Origin: Blastocatellia bacterium
Lineage (GTDB): Bacteria > Acidobacteriota > Blastocatellia > Chloracidobacteriales > JADJPF01
Assembly (NCBI GenBank): GCA_023265235.1
Contig: JAHFUF010000426.1
Coordinates: forward strand, 1 to 5,209
DNA: 5,209 nucleotides
Reading direction: 5' to 3'
This document shows positions 1-5,209 of this stretch, one piece after another; positions within the stretch are counted from its first letter, which is position 1; each line of letters starts with the position of its first letter. Both the position numbers and the translations under genes were made by a program. The notes under the pieces are model-generated. The model made no database searches and was not told the origin of the DNA. It was given only the letters and a program-made list of their open reading frames with translations.

Positions 1-16
1 AACAAAAATTAAAGCT

Positions 17-811
17 TCAAGTATAGGCTTGATTTGCGAGCGGGTCATAGGCTTTACTGATATGTCTTCTATCTCTTCTAGTAGCAATAATTTCTCCAAA
101 CGTTTCTGTTTGTACCAATCCTATAATGGACTCTTTTACTAATTCAAGTACAGCTAGAAAAATGATAACAACTTCTGTACGAGATTTAGCCTTATCAAAA
201 AGCAAGTTTACATTAATTTCTTCTTTTAGAATAAGTAAAGTTTTTATTTCTTTGATTTTTTCAGCTAAAGTAAGTTTATCATTAATAATTTCTACTTCGA
301 TTTCTTCTTTTCTACGTTCTAGTAATTTCTTAAAGACAGATACTAGGTCAAATACAGTAGCAGCGACTTCAGGGTTTTCTTTATCACTTTCTATTGGAGC
401 GCGAATAAAAACAGCTTGTTCAACTTCAGCACGCGACCAAAGTATTTCTGCTGCGGATTTGAATTTTTTATGTTCTAAAAGTCTATTTATTAACTCTTGA
501 CGAGGGTCTTCAAATACTTCAAGTTCATTCTTTTCAATTGTAGAAACAGGAAGAAGCATTTTTGATTTAATATGAATCAAAGTTGCTGCCATTACTAAAA
601 ACTCGCCTGCTATATCTATATCTAACTCCTGCATTACTTTTATATAGCCTAAGTATTCTTTTGTGATATGAGCTATAGGGATATCATAAATATCAATTTC
701 ATCTTTTTTTATTAAATAAAGCAACAAATCTAGAGGCCCTTCAAAAACCTCTAGTTTAACTTTGTAAGTGTTTTTAGTTGATATTTCAGATTGGTTTTCT
801 AACAAAACCAT
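17..811 (-). CDS. scpA: Segregation and condensation protein A (kleisin)
   Basis: ScpA is the kleisin that bridges the two heads of the SMC dimer and, with ScpB, forms the bacterial condensin that compacts and segregates the chromosome. The 264-residue product has the family hallmarks: FEGPLDLLLYLI at residues 23-34, the hydrophobic AATLIHIKSKMLLP segment at about 75-88, an acidic and variable middle, and a C-terminal winged-helix region (about 180-245) ending in the typical FGEII stretch. Length is normal. I chose the ATG at 811 because AAAGG lies five bases upstream of it. An in-frame GTG at 886 would add 25 residues unlike the family and overlap the upstream gene. The gene lies 29 bases after the M50 protease gene on the same strand, so the two are probably cotranscribed. 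About 20 polar residues follow the winged helix (RRDRRHISKAYDP...), a short variable tail. No scpB start is visible in the 16 bases left of the stop. Confidence 0.95.
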   Translation of the reverse strand: MVLLENQSEISTKNTYKVKLEVFEGPLDLLLYLIKKDEIDIYDIPIAHITKEYLGYIKVMQELDIDIAGEFLVMAATLIHIKSKMLLPVSTIEKNELEVFEDPRQELINRLLEHKKFKSAAEILWSRAEVEQAVFIRAPIESDKENPEVAATVFDLVSVFKKLLERRKEEIEVEIINDKLTLAEKIKEIKTLLILKEEINVNLLFDKAKSRTEVVIIFLAVLELVKESIIGLVQTETFGEIIATRRDRRHISKAYDPLANQAYT

Positions 812-840
812 TTGAACCTTTGTTTGCTTATCAAAACTTC

Positions 841-1533
841 TCAAAGTCTTAAAAACATATCCACTAAAATCAAAGCAGGTAAACACAAATACCCAAGAAT
901 AGGGAAGTTATTGTTAATAACAACAAATACAATTAATAACATTGAACCATATTGCCTTAAATTTTCATAAGTTTCCATTAACGGAGGAGCAATAATACTT
1001 AGGACACTAGAAAGAATATGGCTTCCATCCAAAGGTGGAATAGGAATCATATTAAAAACAGCTAAAGCAATATTACAACGAATTGAAAAATAGAGTAATT
1101 TTTGTAGTGCTTCTAATAGAGGGCTTTGGTCTACAGCTACAAAGTAAAGCCCACCTGTATAAACAAATATTCCTTGGGCAATTAGAATTTTTACTAGCCC
1201 TAAGGAAACCAGCGCAATTAAAATGTTAGCCAAAGGCCCAGCAGCAGAAACAGCAATATTAGCTACAGTTTTGTCTCGCCAAAGCAAAGGATTAACAGGA
1301 ACAGGTTTTGCCCAACCAATTACTGGCAAACCGCTGATTGCTCCAAGTAGAGGCATAAGAACTGTGCCTATAGGGTCTATATGAACCAGTGGGTTAAGAG
1401 AAATTCTTCCTAAATAACGTGCAGTATCATCACCAAACTTTTCTGAAGTCCAAGCATGGCCTACTTCATGTAAGGTTAGAGAAAAAAAGAATACAACAAA
1501 AGAAAGAATCATATCGCCAATATTGATATCCAT
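841..1533 (-). CDS. Site-2 protease family protein (peptidase M50), membrane metalloprotease
   Basis: This is an integral membrane zinc protease of the M50 (site-2 protease) family, of the short type without PDZ or CBS domains. Such enzymes cleave within or near transmembrane helices, but the substrate cannot be read from sequence. The 230-residue protein has the zinc motif HEVGH at residues 22-26 within the first hydrophobic segment. It also has the family stretch GDDTARYLGRISLNP (34-48) followed by HIDPIGT, then SAAGPLAN (96-103) and NMIPIPPLDGSHIL (161-174), in which Asp169 is the expected third zinc ligand. All catalytic residues are present, so it should be active. Several further hydrophobic segments (about 51-72, 90-120, 150-175 and 195-228) fit a polytopic protein. 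The ATG at 1533 is supported by GGGAG six bases upstream. It is the first gene of an apparent operon with scpA, a linkage seen in many bacteria. A promoter lies just upstream. Confidence 0.93.
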   Translation of the reverse strand: MDINIGDMILSFVVFFFSLTLHEVGHAWTSEKFGDDTARYLGRISLNPLVHIDPIGTVLMPLLGAISGLPVIGWAKPVPVNPLLWRDKTVANIAVSAAGPLANILIALVSLGLVKILIAQGIFVYTGGLYFVAVDQSPLLEALQKLLYFSIRCNIALAVFNMIPIPPLDGSHILSSVLSIIAPPLMETYENLRQYGSMLLIVFVVINNNFPILGYLCLPALILVDMFLRL

Positions 1534-1564
1534 GAGCTACTCCCATAAAAAATGCTCTGTTGCC

Positions 1565-1593
1565 AAGTTAGCACGCAGCTTTTAGAGTGTCAA
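1565..1593 (-). promoter_or_regulatory. Sigma-70-like promoter for the M50 protease-scpA operon
   Basis: On the minus strand there is a perfect -35 box TTGACA (1588-1593), a 17-base spacer, and a -10 box TAACTT (1565-1570) that keeps the key TA...T positions. Transcription would begin near 1558, giving a leader of about 25 bases that includes the GGGAG ribosome site. It implies the operon can be expressed independently of the propeller gene upstream. This is a consensus match by eye with no experimental support. Confidence 0.6.
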
Positions 1594-1725
1594 TCGTCAT
1601 AAGTTTAGGCAATTTCAAAACAAGACAAATACTTAGGCTATAAAGAATATTATTTGTAAGCAGCTAAAATGATATTTGATAGAAAGGCTTTATTTAATAT
1701 TAGGTTAGTTAGCTTAGGACAAATC

Positions 1726-2766
1726 TTAAGACCAATTAGTAGACAGTGCACCTTTAATTCCTAGTGAAACACGATGTATTTCATGTGTACTTGCAACAAT
1801 TACATTTCCTATATCGTCAAAGGCTAACCCAACTAGGGATTTGCCAGAAATAAACAATTCTACTTCTTTATTTGCAGTTATTTTTACTATTCCTCTATGT
1901 CCATATAGGCTTGCTACTACATAAAGATTGCCATTATTATCAAAGGCAAGCCCTTGAGGTCTACCTAAACCAGTGTAAAAGGTTGAAACTTGACCACTAG
2001 GACTAATACGCATAACACTTTCATAGCTAGAAGCAGTAGGGCCAGTCACATAAAGATAATCATCTAAGCCAAAAGCCAGATGATAAGCCGAAACACTAGG
2101 TTCGAGTGTAGCAAAAGAATGTGCTTCGCCTAAATTACTGACTTGATAGATAGTTCCTTGTCTATCACCAACATAGAGGTTTCCTAGTTTGTCAAAAGCA
2201 ATTCCAGTTGCAATACCTAGGTTTTTAACAAAAGGCTCAGCTTCCTTAAAAGGCGAAATTCGGTAGACATTACTATCATGTCTACTAGAAACATACATTG
2301 TTCCATCTTTATCAAAAGCAATGCCTGTAGGGTTGACTATGTTAGAGAGAAAAGGGCTAGTGTCTCCAGATGGTGAGATTTTCCAAACTGAAACAGGGAC
2401 TTTTTGCCCACGAGAGCCAGAAAGAGTTACATAAATATTTCCTGTTTCTGGGTCAAATGCAGGATTAGTAACAGGGTGAAGGTTATCAGCTAGTTTTTCT
2501 GCTACCTTAAAGTCTACAGTATTACTTGCTATATCACCTACAATTAATTTGAGTTTAGCGTTAGAGTCCACTGGTTTTTTAATCTCTGGTACCGTTACTA
2601 TCACACGTTTAGTAGAAGCACTAGTAATACGACCTGGAGTGTTACCAAATAAAGCTTTGCAGATACGAAAATTAGAAGCGTCAAAATTTTCACAACTCAA
2701 GATTACCTCACCGCCAGGCAGTGCAGCAGTAGGCAAAACTTTATTAATTGTTGGTGTCAAGATCAT
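1726..2766 (-). CDS. IPT/TIG domain plus NHL-repeat six-bladed beta-propeller protein
   Basis: The 346-residue protein combines an N-terminal IPT/TIG immunoglobulin-like domain (about 4-88, with the pattern P-T-I...V-L-P...PGGEVILSCENF...ALFG...ITSAS..RVIVTVPE) with six propeller blades. The blades begin at about residues 100, 146, 186, 226, 270 and 311, and each carries a variant of GIAFDKxGNLYV followed by a YRIS-type strand. This is the NHL/SMP-30-like propeller fold. Databases often label such proteins gluconolactonase, but I see no support for that activity. NHL propellers usually bind proteins or other ligands, and the true role is unknown. The start is firm: an in-frame TAA directly precedes the ATG, and GGAG lies six bases upstream. 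There is no signal peptide or membrane segment, so it is predicted to be cytoplasmic, which is unusual for a TIG-containing protein. It is transcribed toward the M50-scpA operon 192 bases away. No terminator hairpin is obvious between them, so some read-through is possible. Confidence 0.85.
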   Translation of the reverse strand: MILTPTINKVLPTAALPGGEVILSCENFDASNFRICKALFGNTPGRITSASTKRVIVTVPEIKKPVDSNAKLKLIVGDIASNTVDFKVAEKLADNLHPVTNPAFDPETGNIYVTLSGSRGQKVPVSVWKISPSGDTSPFLSNIVNPTGIAFDKDGTMYVSSRHDSNVYRISPFKEAEPFVKNLGIATGIAFDKLGNLYVGDRQGTIYQVSNLGEAHSFATLEPSVSAYHLAFGLDDYLYVTGPTASSYESVMRISPSGQVSTFYTGLGRPQGLAFDNNGNLYVVASLYGHRGIVKITANKEVELFISGKSLVGLAFDDIGNVIVASTHEIHRVSLGIKGALSTNWS

Positions 2767-2833
2767 TTATAACTCCAAGTAATATCTAAATTTAATATTT
2801 ATATGAGGGTTTAATTATAAATACTCAACAAAA

Positions 2834-2863
2834 GTTATATCACATTAGCAAGTTTAAGCTCAA
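2834..2863 (-). promoter_or_regulatory. Candidate promoter for the IPT/NHL propeller gene
   Basis: On the minus strand TTGAGC (2858-2863) is followed after 18 bases by TATAAC (2834-2839). The -10 box is preceded by TG one base upstream, giving an extended -10 element. The predicted leader is about 60 bases. The surroundings are rich in TATA-like strings, including TATAAT just downstream, so the exact box choice is uncertain. Confidence 0.4.
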
Positions 2864-2951
2864 CCTTCATTAAAGATATCCAGTAAGTAATGAGAGTCAA
2901 AAACAAAACGAGCACTAAAAAAATTAAACCGGGAAAACAATAAAAATTTTG

Positions 2952-2980
2952 TTGACAGATGTGAACGATCGTACTATTCT
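2952..2980 (+). promoter_or_regulatory. Strong sigma-70-like promoter of the TetR-hydrolase operon
   Basis: A perfect TTGACA (2952-2957) is separated by exactly 17 bases from TATTCT (2975-2980), a four-of-six match to TATAAT that keeps the TA and final T. Transcription should start near 2987, giving a leader of about 80 bases before the repressor gene. The spacer holds a palindrome (2963-2974), so a protein bound there would block RNA polymerase. Confidence 0.7.
2963..2974. promoter_or_regulatory. Likely TetR-family operator inside the promoter spacer
   Basis: The sequence GAACGATCGTAC has a perfect eight-base palindromic core ACGATCGT (2965-2972) with one further matching G/C pair at its ends. 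It lies entirely between the -35 and -10 boxes of the promoter that drives the TetR gene. Palindromes with ACG/CGT arms in this position are typical of autoregulated TetR-family repressors. Assignment to this particular repressor is inference from position. Confidence 0.55.
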
Positions 2981-3065
2981 AGTTTTGCTTAGGGTAGCTA
3001 AAGAAAAATCAAACTAAAAGCTAGAACTTTTAATTTTAAGCTAATTTATTAACCATTATTTTATT

Positions 3066-3647
3066 ATGACTAAAGGTAAAGATACTAAATCAACAATTTT
3101 AATGGCAGCCTTAACAATTGTTAGCCAAGCAGGGCTAGAAGGGTTAAGTATCGGTAAATTAGCTCAAACAGTAGGGCTTTCTAAAAGTGGATTGTTTGCA
3201 CATTTTAATTCTTTAGAAAACCTGCAAATCGCTGTTTTACAAACAGCAGTAGATATTTTTATTGAAAAAGTAATTGTTCCTGCTTTGAAAGAACCTAGAG
3301 GAGAACCTCGTGTTCGCGCTATTAGTAAAAATCTTTTTGAATGGGAAAAAATGTTACCAGGTGGTTGCCCTTTTATTTCCATCTCTAGTGAAATAGATGA
3401 TAAACCGGGAATAGTAAGGGATTTTTTAGTGGGTAGTCAAAAAGATTTTCTCAATGCTATAGCTACTGCGGCACAAATTGCTGTAGAAGAAGGCCATTTC
3501 CGTAAAGACCTAGATCCACAACAATTTGCTTATGATTTTTATGCTATTGTGTTAGGTCATCACCACTTTCACCGTCTACTTAACGACCCACAGGCAAACA
3601 TTCGCTACATAAACGCTTTTAAGGCATTAATCCATAACTCTCACTAA
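3066..3647 (+). CDS. TetR/AcrR family transcriptional repressor
   Basis: This 193-residue one-domain repressor has a standard TetR N-terminal DNA-binding domain. It starts at about residue 7 (TKSTILMAALTIVSQAG), with the helix-turn-helix at 27-53 (LSIGKLAQTVGLSKSGLFAHFNSLENL). The rest is the all-helical ligand-binding and dimerisation domain. That domain contains a PGGCPF segment (98-103) holding the protein's only cysteine, a SSEIDDKPGIVRDF stretch seen in one branch of TetR regulators, and a histidine cluster GHHHFH at 164-169. The ligand cannot be predicted. It is followed after 19 bases by an alpha/beta hydrolase gene on the same strand and is preceded by a promoter with an internal palindrome. 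Autoregulation of a repressor-hydrolase operon is therefore the simplest reading. No Shine-Dalgarno sequence precedes the ATG, only AT-rich sequence, which suggests modest translation. The next in-frame ATG (residue 13) would cut into the first helix, so the start at 3066 is preferred. Confidence 0.93.
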   Translation: MTKGKDTKSTILMAALTIVSQAGLEGLSIGKLAQTVGLSKSGLFAHFNSLENLQIAVLQTAVDIFIEKVIVPALKEPRGEPRVRAISKNLFEWEKMLPGGCPFISISSEIDDKPGIVRDFLVGSQKDFLNAIATAAQIAVEEGHFRKDLDPQQFAYDFYAIVLGHHHFHRLLNDPQANIRYINAFKALIHNSH

Positions 3648-3666
3648 TCAAATAGGAGTGAATTTT

Positions 3667-4761
3667 ATGTTTCAAACTGTTCAAAAAGCTACTAATTTTA
3701 TTAAAAATAGCACGAACGTTCGTCAAATTATTATTCCACTTAAACATAAATTAATTCGTACTAAGTTTCAGATTTTGTCAAAAATATCCCTAACTTGGGC
3801 AGCAAAACAAGGGATGGAGTTATTTTTTCGCACCCATCGATACAAGCGACCTGAACGGGAGTATAAGTTACTACAAAATGCAACAGAGAGGTTTACTTTT
3901 AATTGGCAAGGCAAAGAGTTAGCTGCTTGGGCATGGGGAACTGGGCCAACAATATTATTAGTTCATGGGTGGAATGGCAGAGGCGCACAACTAGGATCAT
4001 TTGTTGTTCCGCTAGTAGCCGCAGGTTATCGAGTAGTAACTTATGATGCCCCTGGGCATGGTGATTCTCCTGGACATCAGGCTTCTTTGATGGATCTTAG
4101 CGAGAGTATTAGTGCGGCTGTAGGTCAATTAGACCAAATAGTAGGAGTAATAGCACATTCCTTAGGTGCTGCTGCTACTACATTAACGCTAACTGAAGGC
4201 AAACAAATACCTTGGGTGGTTTATATTGCCCCGCCGCTTCAGCCTCGTGATTATGTGTATAAGTATGCTAAATTTCTTAAGGTTTCCCCACAGGTAACTA
4301 GCTTAATGGCTGCACTAATGAGTGTACATTTTCACAGAAGTTGGGAAAGCTTAGATATTCCTACATTAGTTAAGTCTTTGAATACACCACTCTTAGTTAT
4401 TCATGATCAAGAAGATAAAGATGTTCTTTTATCTGAAGGAGCCGCACTAGTTAAAGCTTGGCCAAGAGCCGAATTGATAGCAACTCAAGGTTTAGGGCAT
4501 CGTCGAATTTTGCACCAAGAAGAAGTAATAAAACAAGTACTTGCCTTTATTCAAACCCAAAAAACAGAATTAGCTCAAGCAATAGTAATTAATCAAACCC
4601 AACAGCCGACTAGGATTTTAACTGGTAGAGTTTCTGCTAGGAAATGTAATCAAGAAGGCTGTAAAAATTTGGTTTTAGAGACTTTAGATAAAACTGGCTA
4701 CAAGTGCTCAACTTGTCTTATTGACGCAGAGCTTTTTAACCCAGCACTGCGGTGGGCTTAA
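3667..4761 (+). CDS. Alpha/beta hydrolase with C-terminal four-cysteine zinc-ribbon-like tail
   Basis: The 364-residue protein has an alpha/beta hydrolase core at about residues 75-300. Visible are the oxyanion-loop LLVHGWNGRG (97-106), YDAPGHGDSPGH (126-137), and the nucleophile elbow AHSLGA with Ser165 (Ala in place of the first Gly of GxSxG). An acid is present in LVIHDQEDKDV (probably Asp250), and the catalytic histidine in GLGHRRIL (His278). The triad is intact, so hydrolysis of an ester, thioester or similar bond is expected; the substrate is unknown. The first 70 residues are basic and partly amphipathic, with no signal peptide, so the protein is probably cytoplasmic or peripheral to the membrane. 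The last 40 residues contain C327-x4-C332-x14-C347-x2-C350, the spacing of a small zinc-binding knuckle or ribbon, which most alpha/beta hydrolases lack. I chose the ATG at 3667 because AGGAG lies eight bases upstream. The in-frame GTG at 3658 overlaps that site. The gene is cotranscribed with the TetR gene 19 bases before it. Confidence 0.9.
   Translation: MFQTVQKATNFIKNSTNVRQIIIPLKHKLIRTKFQILSKISLTWAAKQGMELFFRTHRYKRPEREYKLLQNATERFTFNWQGKELAAWAWGTGPTILLVHGWNGRGAQLGSFVVPLVAAGYRVVTYDAPGHGDSPGHQASLMDLSESISAAVGQLDQIVGVIAHSLGAAATTLTLTEGKQIPWVVYIAPPLQPRDYVYKYAKFLKVSPQVTSLMAALMSVHFHRSWESLDIPTLVKSLNTPLLVIHDQEDKDVLLSEGAALVKAWPRAELIATQGLGHRRILHQEEVIKQVLAFIQTQKTELAQAIVINQTQQPTRILTGRVSARKCNQEGCKNLVLETLDKTGYKCSTCLIDAELFNPALRWA
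3712..3723. repeat. Perfect 12-base palindrome in the 5' part of the hydrolase gene
   Basis: ACGAACGTTCGT reads identically on both strands and lies 45 bases into the hydrolase coding region. It shares the GAACG arm with the operator-like site in the promoter about 750 bases upstream, but its arms overlap rather than being separated by two bases. It contains three CpG steps in an AT-rich region. It could be a secondary repressor site. One perfect 12-mer palindrome in about 5 kb is also roughly what chance would give. Confidence 0.35.
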
Positions 4762-4792
4762 TAGAAGTTTTGTTTTTAACTATATTTGTATA

Positions 4793-4804
4793 TTTGTTAA
4801 CAAA
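4793..4804. repeat. Palindrome downstream of the hydrolase gene
   Basis: TTTGTTAACAAA is a perfect 12-base palindrome 32 bases after the hydrolase stop codon. It has no loop and is AT-rich, so it is a poor RNA hairpin but a possible protein-binding site ahead of the small exported protein gene. In DNA this AT-rich it may be chance. Confidence 0.3.
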
Positions 4805-4810
4805 CTTAAA

Positions 4811-4843
4811 TAACTTGAAAAAGTTAATTTAAATATCAAGTTA
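4811..4843 (+). repeat. Two mutually exclusive inverted repeats in the leader of the exported-protein gene
   Basis: TAACTT (4811-4816) can pair with AAGTTA (4821-4826) across a GAAA tetraloop. The same arm, extended to TAACTTGA (4811-4818), can instead pair with TCAAGTTA (4836-4843) across 17 bases. The two foldings compete. The first is short, AT-rich and not followed by a clean run of T, so it is at best a weak terminator for the TetR-hydrolase operon. I see no decisive sigma-70 promoter in this 128-base gap. Confidence 0.35.
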
Positions 4844-4850
4844 ATAAATC

Positions 4851-4883
4851 AGAAACAGATTAGAAATAGATCAGAAAAAAGGA
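4851..4883 (+). repeat. Three imperfect 11-base repeats ending at the ribosome site
   Basis: AGAAACAGATT, AGAAATAGATC and AGAAAAAAGGA follow one another directly at 4851, 4862 and 4873. The first two match at nine of eleven positions. The third shares only the AGAAA start and merges into the AAAGGAG ribosome site. An 11-base period is close to one helical turn. It may be a purine-rich translation enhancer or simple low-complexity drift. Confidence 0.3.
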
Positions 4884-4889
4884 GAACTT

Positions 4890-5209
4890 ATGAAAAAGTT
4901 TGCAAGTTTAATTATGGTTTTAGTAACTATGTTTTTATTTTCCAATCAACTTGTTTTTGCTGATGGAAAAGGCAAAAAAGTAGAATTTACTCGCGATATG
5001 ATAATCAATGGTACAGAAGTAAAAAAAGGAAAATATAAAGCTCAATTTGATGAACAAACAAACGAAATATTGATTTGGCAAGGAGACAAAGTTATTGCTA
5101 AAGCTACTGCTCGAAAAGGTACACATAAAAGCAATCGTAAAGCTATTGCTACTGAAGTATTAATTTTTAAACAAAATGACAAAAACTTCCTAAAAGGTAT
5201 TACATTAGC
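4890..5209 (+). CDS. Small exported protein of unknown function, 3' end cut by the window
   Basis: An open frame runs from the ATG at 4890 to the window end without a stop, giving 106 residues so far. AAAGGAG lies five bases upstream, a strong ribosome site. The N-terminus is a clear Sec signal peptide: MKK, a hydrophobic core at about residues 4-18, and a probable signal peptidase I cleavage after VFA at residue 24. The protein therefore acts outside the cytoplasm. The mature part is basic and polar, probably all beta: VEFTRDMIINGTEVKKGKYKAQF, then DEQTNEILIWQGDKVIAKATARKG and KAIATEVLIF. The 'G-T-x-V-K-K-G-x-Y-K' phrase resembles small secreted proteins I recall from Acidobacteriota, with no assigned function. 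No lipobox cysteine is present, so it is not a lipoprotein. It probably forms its own transcription unit, 128 bases after the hydrolase gene, though read-through from that operon cannot be excluded. Confidence 0.8.
   Translation, partial: MKKFASLIMVLVTMFLFSNQLVFADGKGKKVEFTRDMIINGTEVKKGKYKAQFDEQTNEILIWQGDKVIAKATARKGTHKSNRKAIATEVLIFKQNDKNFLKGITL

Larger units (their letters stand above)
2767..3065. other. Divergent intergenic regulatory region (299 bases)
   Basis: This AT-rich region separates the leftward propeller gene from the rightward TetR-hydrolase operon. It holds a candidate promoter for each direction and an operator-like palindrome in the rightward promoter. The roughly 80 bases between the two promoters (2864-2951) contain nothing I recognise. 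The rightward leader, roughly 2987-3065, has one weak inverted repeat (TAAAAG/CTTTTA around a six-base loop) and no clear ribosome site. No small ORF or RNA gene was seen. Confidence 0.7.

Noticed and set aside
1..16. Start of scpB
   Set aside because: ScpB is expected downstream of scpA, but the 16 available bases contain no start codon or recognisable coding sequence.
126..500. Plus-strand open frame of 124 codons
   Set aside because: It lies wholly opposite scpA, its product is serine-rich low-complexity sequence with no recognisable domain, and the scpA frame is clearly the coding one.
812..886. Longer scpA start at GTG 886
   Set aside because: The extra 25 residues do not resemble ScpA, would overlap the M50 gene by 46 bases, and the ATG at 811 has a well-placed AAAGG.
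1600..1725. Possible terminator after the propeller gene
   Set aside because: No stable stem followed by a T run could be found on the minus strand in this AT-rich gap.
2549..2782. Plus-strand open frame of 77 codons
   Set aside because: It is antisense to the TIG domain of the propeller gene, has no ribosome site and shows no family resemblance.
3164..3382. Minus-strand open frame of 72 codons
   Set aside because: It is antisense to the TetR gene, whose helix-turn-helix is unambiguous.
3658..3666. GTG start three codons upstream for the hydrolase
   Set aside because: It overlaps the AGGAG ribosome site that serves the ATG at 3667.
4935..5126. Minus-strand open frame of 63 codons, phenylalanine and serine rich
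   Set aside because: It is the complement of the lysine-rich exported protein gene, which has a signal peptide and a strong ribosome site on the plus strand.

Overview
The window is an AT-rich stretch of bacterial chromosome (clearly below 40% G+C by eye) with dense, intact genes and ordinary sigma-70-like promoters. No mobile elements, RNA genes or CRISPR arrays were seen. Two features suggest Acidobacteriota, possibly a low-GC relative of Blastocatellia. One is the IPT/TIG plus NHL-propeller protein, whose wording (for example the SGSRGQK and GLGRPQGLAFD stretches) resembles a family I associate with that phylum. The other is a small secreted protein with a 'VKKGKYKAQFDE' style of sequence. 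Both links are from memory and were not searched, so the taxonomy is tentative.

Left half, minus strand (positions 17-2766, read right to left). An IPT/NHL beta-propeller protein is followed, after a 192-base gap containing a good promoter, by a two-gene operon. The operon holds a site-2 protease family (M50) membrane metalloprotease and ScpA, the kleisin subunit of the bacterial SMC condensin. ScpB would be expected just beyond the left edge but is not in the window.

Middle (2767-3065). This divergent intergenic region holds back-to-back promoters. The rightward one is close to ideal (TTGACA, 17-base spacer, TATTCT), and its spacer carries a GAACGATCGTAC near-palindrome that looks like a TetR-type operator.

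Right half, plus strand. The rightward promoter drives a TetR-family repressor, then, 19 bases later, an alpha/beta hydrolase with a full Ser-Asp-His triad and an unusual C-terminal four-cysteine, zinc-ribbon-like tail. The likely logic is an autoregulated repressor-enzyme operon that is switched on when the repressor binds its ligand. A second, perfect 12-base palindrome lies early in the hydrolase gene. After a 128-base AT-rich gap with competing inverted repeats, a small exported protein with a clear signal peptide begins and runs off the right edge.

Overall this looks like ordinary chromosomal content. The most worthwhile leads are the cysteine-tailed hydrolase with its repressor, the propeller protein without a signal peptide, and the exported small protein with its structured leader. 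No new defence or mobile system could be supported.
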